From Selenomonadaceae bacterium (GTDB lineage: Bacteria > Bacillota > Negativicutes > Selenomonadales > Selenomonadaceae): a stretch of 35,540 nt of DNA. How positions within the stretch are numbered: position 1 is the stretch's first letter; each line of letters begins with the position of its first letter. The stretch lies in the NCBI GenBank assembly GCA_017476005.1, contig JAFVEM010000023.1, positions 1 through 35,540 of the forward strand. The letters run 5' to 3'. The notes beneath the pieces are model-generated. The model was given only the letters and a program-made list of their open reading frames with translations. It was not told the DNA's origin and did no database searches. Positions 15,082 to 20,940 of the stretch are shown piece by piece. Position numbers and translations under genes: made by a program.

Positions 15082-15104
15082 TTGTAGGCAAGCCGCAGGG
15101 AGTG
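15082..15104 (+). repeat. 23-bp direct repeat, left copy
   Basis: TTGTAGGCAAGCCGCAGGGA plus GTG, identical to 16062-16084. It lies just upstream of the integrase start. Confidence 0.85.
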
Positions 15105-15154
15105 TGACTATTTATGGCAGGAAACATAAATTCATACGCATTGTATGAGGTCAG

Positions 15155-15180
15155 CCGCCTCACTTGCAAGGCGGTTTTTT
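15155..15180 (+). terminator. Plus-strand terminator-like hairpin with no assigned gene
   Basis: CCGCCT and AGGCGG with an 8-base loop are followed by six T's on the plus strand, between the divergent ends of integrase and repressor. No plus-strand gene precedes it except a possible 32-codon ORF (15115-15213) that runs through the hairpin. A small RNA or small peptide transcript is possible. Confidence 0.45.
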
Positions 15181-15185
15181 GTATT

Positions 15186-15740
15186 TCAAGCGATGGCCAT
15201 TTCTTCTTTTGAGTTCGGTAAAACTGATAACTTTCCTTGTGTGGCCTGTTCAGCCTCCAGTTCGGCGCGATATTCGGCCAATTTTTCTTCTATGGTCTTT
15301 TCGGCAGCAATATCGGCGGCTATCTCTTTGCGATGTTGTTTAACCCACGCCACTTCCTCGGCTGTTAATCCCTCTAGGGTGATTTGCTCGACCGCAGGCG
15401 CGGCGGCCGATACCTTGGCGGCGAAGTCGCGCAAAACCTTGCGGTGTTCCGGCGGTAGCTGGGCAAAAATCTTGATAATCTCAATATCTACCTCGCCCAG
15501 TCCCTCTAATAGGGAGCTAATATCTTCGCTCTCCGGCTCGTACATATCTCCTTCGCCCGTCCGTAGCCACGCTTCCTTGACGTGGAACTCGCGGCAGATT
15601 AGGGAAATGACGGCTTCGCTCGGTACTCGTATCCCTGTTTCATATCCGGCAATATTGTTTCTGCTGACATGGAGTCTCTCCGAAAACTGCTGTTGCGTAA
15701 GACTTGCGTCTTGACGCAATTTTTTTATGCGTTCTTTCAT
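15186..15740 (-). CDS. CI-like phage/ICE repressor (XRE family)
   Basis: 184 aa. The N-terminal HTH reads KKLRQDASLTQQQFSERLHVSRNN, then AGYETGIRVPSEAVI and FHVKEAWLRTGEG (residues 1-68), the standard repressor form. The C-terminal region is helical and Glu-rich, without the Ser-Lys autocleavage module, so it is not a LexA-type repressor. GGAGGTGATAACCC precedes the ATG. A divergent small gene starts at 15860, and between them are operator-like palindromes, the usual lysogeny-switch layout. It belongs to the older element with the broken integrase. Confidence 0.85.
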   Translation of the reverse strand: MKERIKKLRQDASLTQQQFSERLHVSRNNIAGYETGIRVPSEAVISLICREFHVKEAWLRTGEGDMYEPESEDISSLLEGLGEVDIEIIKIFAQLPPEHRKVLRDFAAKVSAAAPAVEQITLEGLTAEEVAWVKQHRKEIAADIAAEKTIEEKLAEYRAELEAEQATQGKLSVLPNSKEEMAIA

Positions 15741-15827
15741 GGGTTATCACCTCCGCTTTTAGGATAATATCAAATCCTTTGTTTCAATGCAACATTTTTC
15801 TTGATGGGAGTTGCAAAAAAATATATA

Positions 15828-15846
15828 CTTGTTTCAAAGAAACAAG
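15828..15846. promoter_or_regulatory. Repressor operator candidate
   Basis: CTTGTTTC AAA GAAACAAG is a perfect 8+3+8 palindrome 13 bases before the small divergent gene, overlapping its likely promoter. A diverged copy, TTGTTTCAATGCAAC, lies at about 15778-15793 on the repressor side. Confidence 0.6.
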
Positions 15847-15859
15847 AGGGGTGAGAGAA

Positions 15860-16018
15860 ATGAAACAGCGAGACAGCACACTATCGGTACTCATGGCCGA
15901 AGCAAAGGACTTCAATGCAACAGTAGCACTGTTGACGGAGCGTGAAAAAGAACAGGTGCGATGTTTTGCTTTAGGTTTACTGGGCGCATCGAAAGGGCAA
16001 CAAGAAAAGGCGGCATAA
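15860..16018 (+). CDS. Small phage-type protein, 52 aa, divergent from the repressor
   Basis: ATG at 15860 follows AGAGGGGTGAGAGAA. The peptide is short and mostly helical (MAEAKDFNATVALLTEREKE in the middle). It occupies the position where temperate elements carry a Cro-like or small regulatory gene, but no HTH is visible. I do not recognise the family. The palindrome at 15828-15846 overlaps its promoter, so the neighbouring repressor probably controls it. Confidence 0.6.
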   Translation: MKQRDSTLSVLMAEAKDFNATVALLTEREKEQVRCFALGLLGASKGQQEKAA

Positions 16019-16061
16019 CGCCGCCGGTGGTAACTGGTTGTTTCTGCACAATACCGAGCTT

Positions 16062-16084
16062 TTGTAGGCAAGCCGCAGGGAGTG
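16062..16084 (+). repeat. 23-bp direct repeat, right copy
   Basis: Identical to 15082-15104. The two copies bracket 957 bp that hold the repressor and the small divergent gene. Confidence 0.85.
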
Positions 16085-16147
16085 GGACTGAAACAACTAG
16101 AATCGTAAATGAAAGCCTAAGGCGCGGCGTTTTAGGGCAAAAAGAAA

Positions 16148-16172
16148 AGCACCTGCGATAATCGCAAGTGCT
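16148..16172. repeat. Hairpin repeat, copy 1
   Basis: AGCACCTGCGA and TCGCAAGTGCT form an 11-bp stem with one mismatch and a 3-base loop. A near-identical hairpin occurs at 16904-16928, and the two bracket the toxin-antitoxin pair. Confidence 0.7.
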
Positions 16173-16202
16173 AACGGAAATTCAAAGCCCCCACGCCGTC
16201 CC

Positions 16203-16478
16203 TCAGAACAAGTCAGAGTGGGAGCCGGTTCGTGTGAGGACTAAGGTTAGAGTATCATGCTCCACTCGGTAAATAAGTAGCCAATCCGGTAGGATGTGGC
16301 ACTCACGATACCCGGCGTAGTCTCCTGACAGCTTGTGGTCACGGTATTTTGGTGGCAGTGGTTTTTCGGCGGCCAACAAATCAACTACAGTCTTTATTGC
16401 TTGTGGTGTCCGCCCCGGAGCTTTCAGCGCATCCTGCAATTCCCTTCTGAAACGCCTTCCATATCGTACATTAAGCAT
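16203..16478 (-). CDS. YafQ-family (RelE/ParE superfamily) mRNA-interferase toxin
   Basis: 91 aa. The pattern MLNVRYGRRFRREL, then LPPKYRDHKLSGDYAGYRECHI, WLLIYRVEHDTLTLVLTRTGSHSDLF is characteristic of YafQ toxins, which cut mRNA on the ribosome. The conserved H..L.G.y..yRE.Hi core and the C-terminal TGSHSDLF are intact. The start overlaps the 3' end of the antitoxin gene by eight bases, giving a standard type II antitoxin-toxin operon. The gene looks complete. Confidence 0.9.
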   Translation of the reverse strand: MLNVRYGRRFRRELQDALKAPGRTPQAIKTVVDLLAAEKPLPPKYRDHKLSGDYAGYRECHILPDWLLIYRVEHDTLTLVLTRTGSHSDLF

Positions 16479-16695
16479 CGCGCATCAGTTCCTCGAAAAG
16501 TTCATCGACAGAGGTAAATGCACGGGAAAGCCCTATACCCTGCTCAACTTCCTCAATGGCTCTTATTGTTTCGGCATTGGGAACATGGGAATAGGGGCAG
16601 GGAGCCATCTCGCTGAGAGCGGTGCCGGACGCCGCCATACGCTTGGCCTTTTGCCCAGTATGGGCTGGCGTTCTTTTCACCATCGCAGATTCCAT
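16471..16695 (-). CDS. DinJ/RelB-like antitoxin with atypical N-terminus
   Basis: 74 aa, ATG at 16695 with AAAGGAGCGATTGCA. The C-terminal half (VPNAETIRAIEEV, then FTSVDELFEELMRDA) matches the toxin-binding tail of DinJ/RelB antitoxins. The first 35 residues are Lys-, Ala- and Pro-rich and do not show the canonical ribbon-helix-helix that DinJ uses to bind DNA. Either the RHH was lost and replaced by a short basic segment, or it is highly diverged. It is the upstream, coupled gene of the YafQ-like toxin. Confidence 0.8.
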   Translation of the reverse strand: MESAMVKRTPAHTGQKAKRMAASGTALSEMAPCPYSHVPNAETIRAIEEVEQGIGLSRAFTSVDELFEELMRDA

Positions 16696-16797
16696 TGCAA
16701 TCGCTCCTTTCCGTTACTGACTAGAATGATTTTAACACAGCTATTTTAGACGAACAAGCCCAAATATCATCGACGGTCAATGAAGGGAGGGTATTGC

Positions 16798-16893
16798 GTG
16801 ACCAATATAATTCAAAGCACTTTGCGGCTCCGGAGCCGCTACATCTGCGGCTCAAGGCGGAGGCCGAGCGTCGGGGAGTCAGCGTGAACGAGT
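16798..16893 (+). pseudogene. Frameshifted fragment of an Arc/HicB-type RHH gene
   Basis: GTG at 16798 follows AAGGGAGGG. It reads VTNIIQSTLRL and then needs a one-base frame correction near 16834 to continue as PEPLHLRLKAEAERRGVSVN, the classic Arc-like helix of HicB/RHH antitoxins. The match ends at about 16893, where a copy of the hairpin repeat begins. The gene is thus both frameshifted and cut short. Confidence 0.65.
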
Positions 16894-16903
16894 TCAAAGG
16901 AAA

Positions 16904-16928
16904 AGCACCTGCGAAAATCGCAAGTGCT
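16904..16928. repeat. Hairpin repeat, copy 2
   Basis: AGCACCTGCGA - AAA - TCGCAAGTGCT, differing from copy 1 (16148-16172) only in the loop. It sits at the truncation point of the RHH gene. Confidence 0.7.
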
Positions 16929-16939
16929 TACGCCACGAA

Positions 16940-17040
16940 TAGTCGTTTGGCAGGCGTCCGAGTCTCCTGCATCTACTCGGGTCTCCCCTGTCATGCCATC
17001 GGCGTGTGGTCCGGACGAAATCTACCACCTCAAACGACTA
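16940..17040. other. Candidate structured RNA or folded element
   Basis: A perfect 10-bp closing stem, TAGTCGTTTG (16940-16949) with CAAACGACTA (17031-17040), encloses about 80 bases. Inside are further pairings, GTGGT/ACCAC (17006-17028) and CAGG/CCTG with an inner CCGAGT/ACTCGG alternative (16951-16980). The stretch is GC-rich compared with the bases that follow. No convincing ORF crosses it. I cannot match it to a known RNA family, and its strand is unknown. Confidence 0.35.
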
Positions 17041-17467
17041 CCTCAACCCTAGGGATATTATATACCATCATCTAGCATTTGTAAAGGATATTTTTACGTT
17101 TCAAGAGCCGTGACAGTCAGGCAAGGAGGATAGGCATTTATTTACTGCGGCAATAGCAGCGTAAGGAACAACTGAATAAATTTATTTTTGCGACAATTTA
17201 GCCACCTTATTTAGTGTACTCATTTTTAAGCAATAGAGTGGATTGTTAGTTCAGAATATTACCTAAACGATGAAAGGAGCTGTCACACGAAGAATTTTTT
17301 CCTTCGTGCGACAGCCCCTTTGATTTTAGAATCTGTTTTCACAAAACCCCTCCGCCCCTACGGAGCCACCTTCCTTTTCAGGGGAGGCATAAAGCCATCA
17401 CGCCCCCCTGCCTTCCCTGAAAGGGAGGGGGAACCGCGAAGCGGTGGGAGGGTTCCCACAAACTCAC
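17041..17467. repeat. Gene-free stretch with a hairpin and a palindrome-rich intergenic repeat
   Basis: 17041-17275 is AT-rich without a visible gene. At 17279-17313 a long hairpin (GCTGTCACACGAAG paired with CTTCGTGCGACAGC) is flanked by weak T tracts. 17336-17460 is GC-rich, with short palindromes such as ACCGCGAAGCGGT and CCTCCGCCCCTACGGAG and alternating CCTCCC/GGGAGG blocks. That composition is typical of a dispersed intergenic repeat rather than a gene. Confidence 0.5.
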
Positions 17468-17791
17468 TTAGTTTTGCTCCTGCAAAACGGGGAATTTTTG
17501 CTTCAGGAAATCGACAAATTCCTTTTGCGTAAACTCTTTCCCGGTACTCTTCTCCACATAGGTATTTGCCTTGCCGATGATGAAGCCGCCGTGGTCTTTG
17601 GACTCAAAGCCCAAGTCCGAAATGGCTTTACGCATTCCATCAAAATTCACGCCGCCAATCCCGTTAATCGTTCCTTCTATCCCGGCCTGCTTCAGCTTTA
17701 GCGCCACGTCCCAACTTTGGTCGTAGGTACCGCCTGCCACACCGTCCAACTGATCATCCGTCATGGCTTTTGCCTTTAACTTTGCATCCAT
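17468..17791 (-). CDS. Double-glycine leader cargo peptide of the NHLM exporter
   Basis: 107 aa, ATG preceded by AAAGGAAG. The leader MDAKLKAKAMTDDQLDGVAGG ends in Gly-Gly at residues 20-21 and has the DxxLDxVAGG pattern cut by C39 peptidases of bacteriocin exporters. The mature part would be about 86 aa, Gly-rich in the middle (GTINGIGGVNF). It ends in a block, YVEKSTGKEFTQKEF, that resembles the end of the peptide encoded at 18270. No Cys-rich core or modification enzyme is nearby, so an unmodified secreted protein or bacteriocin is likely. No immunity gene is recognised. The exporter genes at 19354-28068 are the obvious secretion route. Confidence 0.75.
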   Translation of the reverse strand: MDAKLKAKAMTDDQLDGVAGGTYDQSWDVALKLKQAGIEGTINGIGGVNFDGMRKAISDLGFESKDHGGFIIGKANTYVEKSTGKEFTQKEFVDFLKQKFPVLQEQN

Positions 17792-17819
17792 TTTGCATCT
17801 TCCTTTCTCTTCAGACCCG

Positions 17820-18137
17820 TTAAGGTTTCTTACTCCACTCTTCGCCGCGCTTCGCGAAATTCCTGCCGGTACCCTCTCCCGTGCCGGCTGCGGCTACCCA
17901 GTCTAGCTCTTCCTCGTCCATCCGAGCCTTAGCCTGCATGAAGCGGCGAAGGTTTCCAAAGCCTCGCGAGTTTAGCTCATTCTCGCTCAGACGGGCTGTA
18001 ATCCATTTGTGGCTATGCTGGGTTGCGTTGCCCTGGCGGTGCATGGCCAGTAGCTTACCTAGCAGACTTTCTCGCACGGAATGACAAAGGGAAAAATCGA
18101 AGACGCTCAGTTCCTGCTCCAGTTTTTCTTTCATCAT
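17820..18137 (-). CDS. Small cargo-type protein with ELDWVAAAG motif
   Basis: 105 aa. It contains CHSVRESLLGKLLAMHRQG near the N-terminus and DEEELDWVAAAGTGEG near residue 78, then a short basic tail. The ELxxVAAAG motif resembles the end of a GG-type leader, but the Gly-Gly pair is replaced by Ala-Ala-Ala-Gly and lies unusually far into the protein. That leaves a mature part of only about 20 residues if it is cleaved there. A promoter-like motif (18197-18227) lies 60 bases upstream. It precedes the 17468 gene by 28 bases and is probably cotranscribed with it. It could be a long-leader peptide, an immunity protein or a regulator. I am unsure. Confidence 0.6.
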   Translation of the reverse strand: MMKEKLEQELSVFDFSLCHSVRESLLGKLLAMHRQGNATQHSHKWITARLSENELNSRGFGNLRRFMQAKARMDEEELDWVAAAGTGEGTGRNFAKRGEEWSKKP

Positions 18138-18196
18138 GTCCTATCGCCCCTTCCACGCTTGTTACGGTGTTTTCTTCTAACATATTTCCCTTTGTT

Positions 18197-18227
18197 CTTT
18201 ATATCCCCAAGACCGGGAAAGTGTTAT
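18197..18227 (-). promoter_or_regulatory. Sigma-factor promoter-like motif, copy 1
   Basis: On the minus strand ATAACACTTT is followed after 11 bases by GGATATAAAG. It lies 60 bases before the gene at 18137. It shares both blocks and the spacing with the copy at 18725-18755, and with one base less with 18643-18672. Confidence 0.6.
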
Positions 18228-18269
18228 GCTGTTTGATAAAAAAGTTAATGCCAAACCTTAGTGAGAATA

Positions 18270-18596
18270 CTATTTAATTCTCTGCATAACTTCCTGATGC
18301 GTCAATGCCTTGCCGGTCTTAATGTCCTTGTACATATTGTTTTCTGAAGCAATACCCACTCCCAACCAACCAATATCAATATTCGCCTCGATACCGTAGT
18401 CATTTTTTAATCTGCTTTTAATATCGCTTTTAGCGATTTCATTAAAGCCCGGCAGGTACACACCAATAGTGTTTTTATTTTTTCCATGCCCTCTGCTCTC
18501 AAAGACACGAAACAGCTCTACCATTTCGGTGAGAGTACCACCGGCCACCTGTTCCAGTTCCTGCTCCTCCATCTTTGCGTTCTCAATTTTTTCCAT
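18270..18596 (-). CDS. Double-glycine leader cargo peptide of the NHLM exporter, second
   Basis: 108 aa from ATG 18596 (AGGGGG seven bases upstream); a longer ORF to 18620 has no ribosome site. The leader MEKIENAKMEEQELEQVAGG ends in Gly-Gly at 19-20. The mature part of about 88 aa is charged and mixed in polarity. It ends in MYKDIKTGKALTHQEVMQRI, which aligns with the end of the 17468 product around a shared Y/M-x-x-TGK-x-x-T-x-x-E pattern, so the two are likely paralogs. A promoter-like motif lies 47 bases upstream. Role and target are unknown. Confidence 0.75.
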   Translation of the reverse strand: MEKIENAKMEEQELEQVAGGTLTEMVELFRVFESRGHGKNKNTIGVYLPGFNEIAKSDIKSRLKNDYGIEANIDIGWLGVGIASENNMYKDIKTGKALTHQEVMQRIK

Positions 18597-18642
18597 TTTC
18601 AAACCCCCTATAAGTCTCAACCCCTGTTTTTTTCTTTCTGTT

Positions 18643-18672
18643 CTTTATATCCTTGAAAGGAAAAAGTGTTAT
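18643..18672 (-). promoter_or_regulatory. Sigma-factor promoter-like motif, copy 2
   Basis: ATAACACTTT, a 10-base spacer and GGATATAAAG on the minus strand, 47 bases upstream of the GG-leader gene at 18596. Confidence 0.6.
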
Positions 18673-18724
18673 AAATTTTTTTCAACATCCCGTTTGTTTT
18701 GCCCTTGTTTTCTTGCTTTCTGAC

Positions 18725-18755
18725 CTTTATATCCCCGAAACCGGGAAAGTGTTAT
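18725..18755 (-). promoter_or_regulatory. Sigma-factor promoter-like motif, copy 3
   Basis: ATAACACTTT, an 11-base spacer and GGATATAAAG. It lies between the terminator of the sigma gene and copy 2, with no gene between the two motifs. Either it is a second promoter for the 18596 gene or a cargo gene was lost here. Confidence 0.55.
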
Positions 18756-18794
18756 GGATTTTTTGCTTTTCTTTGCCAAAGTCTAGCCACCTCA

Positions 18795-18846
18795 TAAAAA
18801 AACGGGCGGCTGACTGGTCAAAAATGACCGGTCAACCGCCCGTCTA
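18795..18846 (-). terminator. Strong terminator after the sigma-factor gene
   Basis: ACGGGCGG-(C/T)TGAC-(T/C)GGTC forms a stem of about 18 bp with a 6-base loop, followed by seven T's on the minus strand. It separates the exporter/sigma operon from the cargo genes, which therefore need their own promoters. Confidence 0.88.
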
Positions 18847-18851
18847 TATTT

Positions 18852-19430
18852 TTATATTTTCTCTGCCAACAGCTCCCTTAGCCTGTCTCTTGCCTGTTTC
18901 AAGGCTACCCGTACGGAACTGGGCGCCATGCCCAGCACATCTGCTATCTCGTTTGACTTCATCTCCAGCCAGTAGGTCATCTCCAATATCTGCCGTTGGC
19001 GTTCCGGCAGTTTCAGCATGGCATCGCGCAGTTCCCGACTGCGTTCTTTCGTGAGGGCTTGTTTTTCCGGCGTTTCGCGCTCCGGCGCGGCAGTGTCGAA
19101 ATTTTCCTCCCAAGGAACGTGCATGGTCAAGACCTTGCTGCCGTAGTGCTTATTGAGGACATTCACGGCTATGCGAAAGAGCCAAGTGGAGAAAGCCCCC
19201 TTCTCCGGGTCGTATTGGGACAAATGCTGATACATGCGGATAAAGGCGGTTTCCACCAATTCATCCGCCAAATGACTGTCCTGTGTTTTTTTCAGCAAAT
19301 ATTGATAGACCCGGGGAAAAAAATGTTCGTACAGCTCCGTAAAGGCCTGTTCATCATGGATAGCCTTTACCGCCAACTTTCCCCAAGGGTCGGTCGGCTT
19401 GTGTCCATTTGCCATTATCTTCATATTCAT
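18852..19430 (-). CDS. ECF-type RNA polymerase sigma factor
   Basis: About 192 aa. Region 2 spans about residues 25-95 (AFTELYEHFFPRVYQYLLKK, then AFSTWLFRIAVNVLNKHYG). Region 4 spans about 130-185 (LKLPERQRQILEMTYWLEM, then SNEIADVLGMAPSSVRVALKQ). There is no regulatory extension and no recognisable anti-sigma gene next to it. Three ATGs are possible (19430, 19424, 19415); AAGGAG sits 4, 10 and 19 bases before them. It overlaps the end of the TolC gene by about 75 bases, so it is the last gene of the exporter operon. It probably drives the cargo genes behind the terminator through the repeated ATAACACTTT / GGATATAAAG motif. Confidence 0.88.
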   Translation of the reverse strand: MNMKIMANGHKPTDPWGKLAVKAIHDEQAFTELYEHFFPRVYQYLLKKTQDSHLADELVETAFIRMYQHLSQYDPEKGAFSTWLFRIAVNVLNKHYGSKVLTMHVPWEENFDTAAPERETPEKQALTKERSRELRDAMLKLPERQRQILEMTYWLEMKSNEIADVLGMAPSSVRVALKQARDRLRELLAEKI

Positions 19431-20934
19431 CCGGCTCCTTCTCCATTTGCGAGGCTTGCAGAGCCTGCTCGGCGGTGGCTCCCGTTTTCTCTGCCGCGAC
19501 ATACCGCAGGGCATCAATGCCTACCGGCACGCCCATAGCCTTCTCCAAGGCCGCCCGGCTGAGGTTGTACTGATAGAGCGCCGTCATATAGTTCTGCTTG
19601 GCGCGAGTCAGTTTGTCCTGCGCATCCGTAAGACCAAGAAGCACATCCACGCCTTCTTCGTAACGCACCTGCGCAATCAAATAACTGTCCTCGGCCTGTT
19701 TTACCGCCAGTGCCGTTTCCTGAATGTTTTGCTCGGCGGCTTTCATATTGAGATACGCCGTGCGTGTCTCCAGGCGGATGTTCTTTTTCACTCGCCGCGC
19801 TTCGGCTTCATAAGCGCGAATATTGGCATCAGCCTGCCGGACATTTTCGGCCGTCACGCCATTGTCAAAAATGTTCCACGAGATATTCAGCCCTGCTTCC
19901 CAAGCATGGCTACGCTCACTGCGAAAAGGGGAATTGCCGACAATACTCTGCCCGGCTACTGCCGACACTTTTGGGCGATAACCGGCTTTAGCCGTATCTT
20001 TCTGCGCCTGCGCGGCCTTGATATTATAATCGGCGGCCAAACCATCCGGGCGATGCTCTAAAGCATACGCCTCACAGTCGGCCAAGTCCTTGTCATAAGG
20101 TTCATAGCTGAAGATGTCCACCGGCTCCACATCCGTATCCTGCGGCAGACCCACGAGGCTGGCCAGGGTAGATTTGGCCACCTCCACCTGTTTTTCGGCA
20201 TTGACCAAATTTTGGCGGTCATTGGCAATGTTTACCTTCATCATGAGCAGATCGGCTTCTGCAACTGCCCCCTCCTCAAACTGCGCCTGAATCAAGTTCA
20301 GTTGGGTATTGCCCATCGCTACGGCCTCACGGGCTACTTTGGCCAGGTTTTCCAAATGAATCAGATTGGCATAGCCTTCGGCCGCCGCGTAACGCACAGA
20401 TTGACGGGTGTTTTCCGTCGTGAGGTCGGCTCGGTTCAGCCGATAGCGTCCCTCGTCAATCTGTCCTTCCACCTGCCCCCCTGTGTAAAGCGGTACGGTA
20501 AGATTCCAACTGTTGGCAAAGGTATTGCGGTAGGCATAGGAACCTACGCTAACGGGACTGCCGGCAGTAAGCTGACCGCTGTCTGTGACATATAACGGGC
20601 GGACACTGCCTGCATGCGGGTCGCCATATTCGTCATGCGACTCGTTGGCGGATTCGTAATTCCTGCCGCCAATCCGATAAGCCTGCGAATTCCAACTGAC
20701 TACGGGGCCTTTGCTACGCCGCGCAGACCTCAGATTATGCCATGCCGCATCCCTTTGGGCATCTGACGATTCGATGCTCTCATCTGTAGCCAGTGCCATA
20801 CGGATACTGTCCGCCAAAGACAGGCGTATAGTGGCCGGTTCCCCTGCGCCGCAGACACTGGCCGAAAAAGCCAGTGTACAGCTCAAGAAACCTACCAATA
20901 CTATTTTCTTTTTCAGGGAATAGGAGAATTTCAT
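19354..20934 (-). CDS. TolC-family outer-membrane efflux protein
   Basis: 526 aa with an N-terminal signal peptide (KKKIVLVGFLSCTLAFSASVCG). Two TolC/OEP repeats follow: residues about 38-255 (LSLADSIRMALATDESI at the start) and about 290-475 (with GYRPKVSAVAG and GLNISWNIFDNG). Long alpha-helical stretches form the periplasmic tunnel, and LYTGGQVEGQI is the typical strand-turn before the second helix. It should form the trimeric outer-membrane exit duct for the exporter. The C-terminus (DEYEDNGKWTQADRPLGK) overlaps the sigma gene. Its presence shows that the host has an outer membrane. Confidence 0.92.
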   Translation of the reverse strand: MKFSYSLKKKIVLVGFLSCTLAFSASVCGAGEPATIRLSLADSIRMALATDESIESSDAQRDAAWHNLRSARRSKGPVVSWNSQAYRIGGRNYESANESHDEYGDPHAGSVRPLYVTDSGQLTAGSPVSVGSYAYRNTFANSWNLTVPLYTGGQVEGQIDEGRYRLNRADLTTENTRQSVRYAAAEGYANLIHLENLAKVAREAVAMGNTQLNLIQAQFEEGAVAEADLLMMKVNIANDRQNLVNAEKQVEVAKSTLASLVGLPQDTDVEPVDIFSYEPYDKDLADCEAYALEHRPDGLAADYNIKAAQAQKDTAKAGYRPKVSAVAGQSIVGNSPFRSERSHAWEAGLNISWNIFDNGVTAENVRQADANIRAYEAEARRVKKNIRLETRTAYLNMKAAEQNIQETALAVKQAEDSYLIAQVRYEEGVDVLLGLTDAQDKLTRAKQNYMTALYQYNLSRAALEKAMGVPVGIDALRYVAAEKTGATAEQALQASQMEKEPDEYEDNGKWTQADRPLGKVGGKGYP

Positions 20935-20940
20935 CTGGTA

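Noticed and set aside
15082-16084. Direct repeats as attL/attR of the element with the tyrosine integrase
   Set aside because: The integrase lies outside the repeat pair, which is not the usual layout. They are kept only as repeats of unknown role.
16940-17040. Retron-type or TnpB-guide RNA
   Set aside because: The folded shape invites the idea, but no reverse transcriptase, TnpB or IS200/IS605 gene lies within the window near it. It is reported only as an unassigned structure.
17279-17313. Hairpin as a terminator of the cargo genes
   Set aside because: It lacks a proper T-run on the minus strand and lies about 150 bases beyond the last cargo gene, so its role was left open.
17320-17532. 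Plus-strand frame over the GC-rich palindromic stretch before the cargo gene
   Set aside because: Low-complexity Pro/Arg/Gly-rich translation of a repeat element, running antisense into the cargo gene.
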